From the NCBI RefSeq assembly GCF_023155275.1, contig NZ_JALMUV010000022.1, positions 53,966-117,965 on the forward strand: a stretch of 64,000 nucleotides of DNA, given 5' to 3'. Below, piece after piece: positions 62,101-64,000 of this stretch (position 1 is its first letter; every line of letters starts with the position of its first letter). The stretch comes from Streptomyces rhizoryzae. Its GTDB lineage: Bacteria > Actinomycetota > Actinomycetes > Streptomycetales > Streptomycetaceae. Under the pieces are notes generated by a model. That model had not been told where the DNA came from, ran no database searches, and saw only the letters and a list, made by a program, of their open reading frames with translations. The position numbers and the translations under genes were made by a program.

Positions 62101-62961
62101 TCAGCCGGATGCGTGTGGGGGCTGCGGGCGGACGACAGCCAAGGGGCATGGGGAGAGCTGCAAGAGCTGGTGGCTGACCGAGCCCAGTGCCAAGCCGCGA
62201 AACCCTCCGCGGCCGCGCGATCCGACGACCAGCAGATCCGCTCGGTCGGACGCACGAGCCAGAGCCAGCGTCGGGTCCTCCTCCGGAAGATCCTCCACCA
62301 CCTTCACGCCGGGGTGCTGCCGAGTTGGCTGGGCCAGCCACGCCTCCAACTCCTTGCGGTGCCTTGTGGCTGCTTCGTCCACCGCGCTGCGGGTCGTCAG
62401 GCCATGCAGCCCTGGACGAATCCACGCATGCACGGCCCGCAAGGGGACACCACGCAGGGCAGCCTGCTCGAAGGCGTATGCCAGAGCGGCCTGCGAGTGG
62501 GCTGAGCCATCGACCCCCACCACGATGCGATGGTGTCCGCTGGCGAGGTGATTGACGACCACCACGGGGCACACCGCGTGGCCCACGACCTGCAACGCCA
62601 CCGAGCCCAGCAGCAGGCTCCCGAAACCGCCCGTGCCCTTGGCGCCGACTACCAGTGAGTGGGCGTGCTCCGACTCGGACAACAGCACAGCAGGCGGGGA
62701 CCCGGAGGGTAGCGCGGACGTCACTTCCAGTTCCGGATGAGTGTCCTTGACGATCGTGGTGGCCTCGTCAACCACGCCCCTGTCCCGTTGCCCCACTTCC
62801 CGGTCATGTTCTTCCGTAGTGGTGGCGTATGTATGAGCCGGGGGCAGCACGTGCACGATGCGCAGGGGCCGACGCCGCAGTGCGGCCTCCTCGGCCGCCC
62901 ATATCAGGGCCCGCACGCTGCGCCCGGAACCATCGACCCCGACGACGATCGGTTCGGCCAT
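62101..62961 (-). CDS. tandem-domain universal stress protein
   Basis: 286 aa, ATG at 62961. Two UspA domains. Domain 1 (1-140) has PIVVGVDGSGRSVRALIWAA and the ATP-binding VVGAKGTGGFGSLLLGSV. Domain 2 (145-286) has RIVVGVDGSAHSQAALAYAF and VVGSRGRGGFRGLALGSV. The G-x-x-G-x(9)-G-S/T pattern in both indicates ATP binding. Such proteins respond to hypoxia and nitric oxide in actinomycetes. Confidence 0.95.
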   Translation of the reverse strand: MAEPIVVGVDGSGRSVRALIWAAEEAALRRRPLRIVHVLPPAHTYATTTEEHDREVGQRDRGVVDEATTIVKDTHPELEVTSALPSGSPPAVLLSESEHAHSLVVGAKGTGGFGSLLLGSVALQVVGHAVCPVVVVNHLASGHHRIVVGVDGSAHSQAALAYAFEQAALRGVPLRAVHAWIRPGLHGLTTRSAVDEAATRHRKELEAWLAQPTRQHPGVKVVEDLPEEDPTLALARASDRADLLVVGSRGRGGFRGLALGSVSHQLLQLSPCPLAVVRPQPPHASG

Positions 62962-63419
62962 GGCTACTCCTTGCGTGGAACAACGACGCGCGACCGCGCC
63001 GGCCTGCTCGGGGTGAACGCTCTTGGCCGGTCAAGCCGGGCGACCACAAGGCGGCGGACACGGGGCGCCGCTCCGAATTCCGCCCGCTCACCAGGGTGAG
63101 CGGGCCGGGGCGTCGACGCATGGGCCCTTCGTCCCCGCTCGACAGGTCGATCCGGACCGAACGCCGGCCCTTGCGGCACCGGCCGCGGACACCGCCGGGC
63201 CTGGCTTGGTCGCGCATTCGGCAGGAGCGGCCCTCCGCGGTGACGCGCTGGGCCCGGTGTTCCGGCTGCCCGACCGACCGCTGGTGGGGTTCCGGGGAGG
63301 GCGAAGGTCGGCTCCAGTGTGCCGCGCTCCGAAGACCGGATCCGGTGACGTACACGTAGGCCTCACTGTTTACCTGGAGGAGTCTGTTCCAGGCGGCTTT
63401 CCCGGACACCGCTCCGTCG
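62962..63419. other. intergenic region, nothing recognised
   Basis: 458 bp between the universal stress protein start and the DUF305 remnant. It should contain the stress-gene promoter near 62962-63060. The rest shows no gene I can support. Confidence 0.4.
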
Positions 63420-63902
63420 CTCCGCCTTGCTTCCGTCCTCGGAATGGCAGTGTCCCTGGCCGTGGCCGCTTGTGGCGGGGGCGGCGGTGGCGGCGCCAGC
63501 TCGCCTACCCCGGCGTCGAGCCCCCGGAAGCCGGTGCATCGGCCTCCGCCTCTGCCTCGGCCGGGGCGCACCATCAGGCGGATGTGCGCTTCGCCCAGGA
63601 GATGATCCCCCACCACCGGCAGGCGATCACCATGGCGAACACGGCGCCGCGGCACGATGCCTCTCCGGATGTGAGAGCGCTGGCAGAAAAGATCGAGAAG
63701 GAACAGACCTCGGAAGTCAGCACCATGTCGGACTGGTTGACCTCCTGGGGCGAGAAGGTGCCGCCGGAGCAGAGTGGCATGGGACCGGGCAGCCCGAGCG
63801 GCATTCCCGGCATGATGACCGCGCAGCAGATGGACGAGCTGAGGGGCACCAGGGGCACGAGCTTCGGCAAGAAGTTCCTGACCATGATGATCGAGCCCGG
63901 TC
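63420..63902 (+). pseudogene. DUF305 lipoprotein, frameshifted and truncated
   Basis: The first frame gives a lipoprotein signal (LASVLGMAVSLAVAACGGGG, lipobox VAAC) and a Ser/Pro linker. Near 63530 the frame shifts to ASASASASAGAHHQADVRFA, QEMIPHHRQAITMANTAPRH and EKIEKEQTSEVSTMSDWLTS. Homology stops at KKFLTMMIEPGHP near 63902, before the second His motif normally present. DUF305 proteins bind metal and often accompany copper or arsenic genes. Not functional as read. Confidence 0.82.
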
Positions 63903-63933
63903 ATCCAGTTCTCACCTGCGGTTCGTTACGTAA

Positions 63934-63952
63934 AGTGACATATTTCGTCACT
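63934..63952. promoter_or_regulatory. palindrome AGTGAC-N7-GTCACT
   Basis: A perfect 6-bp dyad with a 7-base AT-rich spacer in an AT-rich patch right after the DUF305 truncation. It may be an operator of a gene beyond the window or the end of a mobile element. Confidence 0.4.
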
Positions 63953-64000
63953 CGATTGCCGCGGTGCGATGGCCCGGGGTGTCACTCGTTGGTGTGATGC

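Noticed and set aside
61829..62551. Plus-strand frame opposite the universal stress protein
   Set aside because: Shadow; the minus strand carries two full UspA motifs.
1..64000. CRISPR arrays, rRNA or tRNA genes
   Set aside because: No regularly spaced repeats and no conserved RNA-gene sequences were recognised on either strand.

Overview
The window is high-GC actinobacterial DNA and almost certainly comes from Streptomyces. The evidence is the very strong GC bias at third codon positions, frequent GTG/TTG starts and GTGA/ATGA stop-start overlaps. A complete spore-pigment type II polyketide cluster, an SPW-repeat protein and other Streptomyces-style genes agree with this. No tRNA, rRNA or CRISPR array was seen. 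All calls are from reading alone; no database search was possible.

Layout. (1) 1-5.4 kb: a molybdo-flavoenzyme locus, with a 2Fe-2S/molybdopterin subunit (cut by the window edge), an FAD subunit, a divergent PucR-type regulator and a MerR-like/TOBE molybdate-responsive protein. (2) 5.7-9.6 kb: a compact five-gene operon made of a 61-aa peptide with a Cys-Gly-Gly-Gly and poly-Leu C-terminal part, an unknown 233-aa protein, two tandem paralogues of unknown function and a class-C-beta-lactamase-like serine hydrolase. Consecutive genes overlap or nearly touch. A STAND ATPase/TPR protein lies convergent to it. This is the best candidate for an undescribed system, possibly a ribosomal peptide pathway. 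(3) 11.6-21.1 kb: alkyl sulfatase, small membrane proteins, methyltransferase, PTPS-like protein, siderophore-interacting protein with a divergent TetR regulator, and a secreted beta-helix protein. (4) 21.2-29.6 kb: spore-pigment (whiE-type) cluster. On the minus strand, in transcription order, are a SchA/CurD-like protein, cupin, KS-alpha, KS-beta, ACP, aromatase/cyclase and TcmI-like cyclase. An FAD hydroxylase is divergent and an O-methyltransferase is convergent. (5) 29.7-39.6 kb: housekeeping and redox genes, namely glutathione peroxidase, ABC exporter, apolipoprotein N-acyltransferase, Gfo/Idh/MocA oxidoreductase, TPR protein, uracil-DNA glycosylase, aldo/keto reductase and two SDR reductases.

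(6) 39.9-64 kb: an accessory region rich in gene wreckage. It opens with a DUF3037/HipA-like kinase pair and a tyrosine integrase broken by a 17-bp tandem duplication. Degraded ISL3, IS630, IS5 and IS481 pieces follow, with a broken SPFH gene, an arsM remnant broken by a 13-bp tandem duplication and joined to a ligase fragment, and a broken DUF305 lipoprotein. Intact genes sit between the scraps: VanZ, DUF1835, an EthD-like protein, an XRE/MmyB-type regulator preceded by a 25-bp perfect inverted repeat, a secreted GH27 alpha-galactosidase, a two-component system with a MacB/FtsX-type ABC transporter, MepB, an alpha/beta hydrolase and a double universal stress protein.

Linked functions: the Mo enzyme subunits, PucR regulator and TOBE protein form one purine or aldehyde oxidation/molybdenum unit. 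The pigment genes are collinear with the classical whiE order. The histidine kinase, response regulator and ABC transporter form one envelope-stress-type module.
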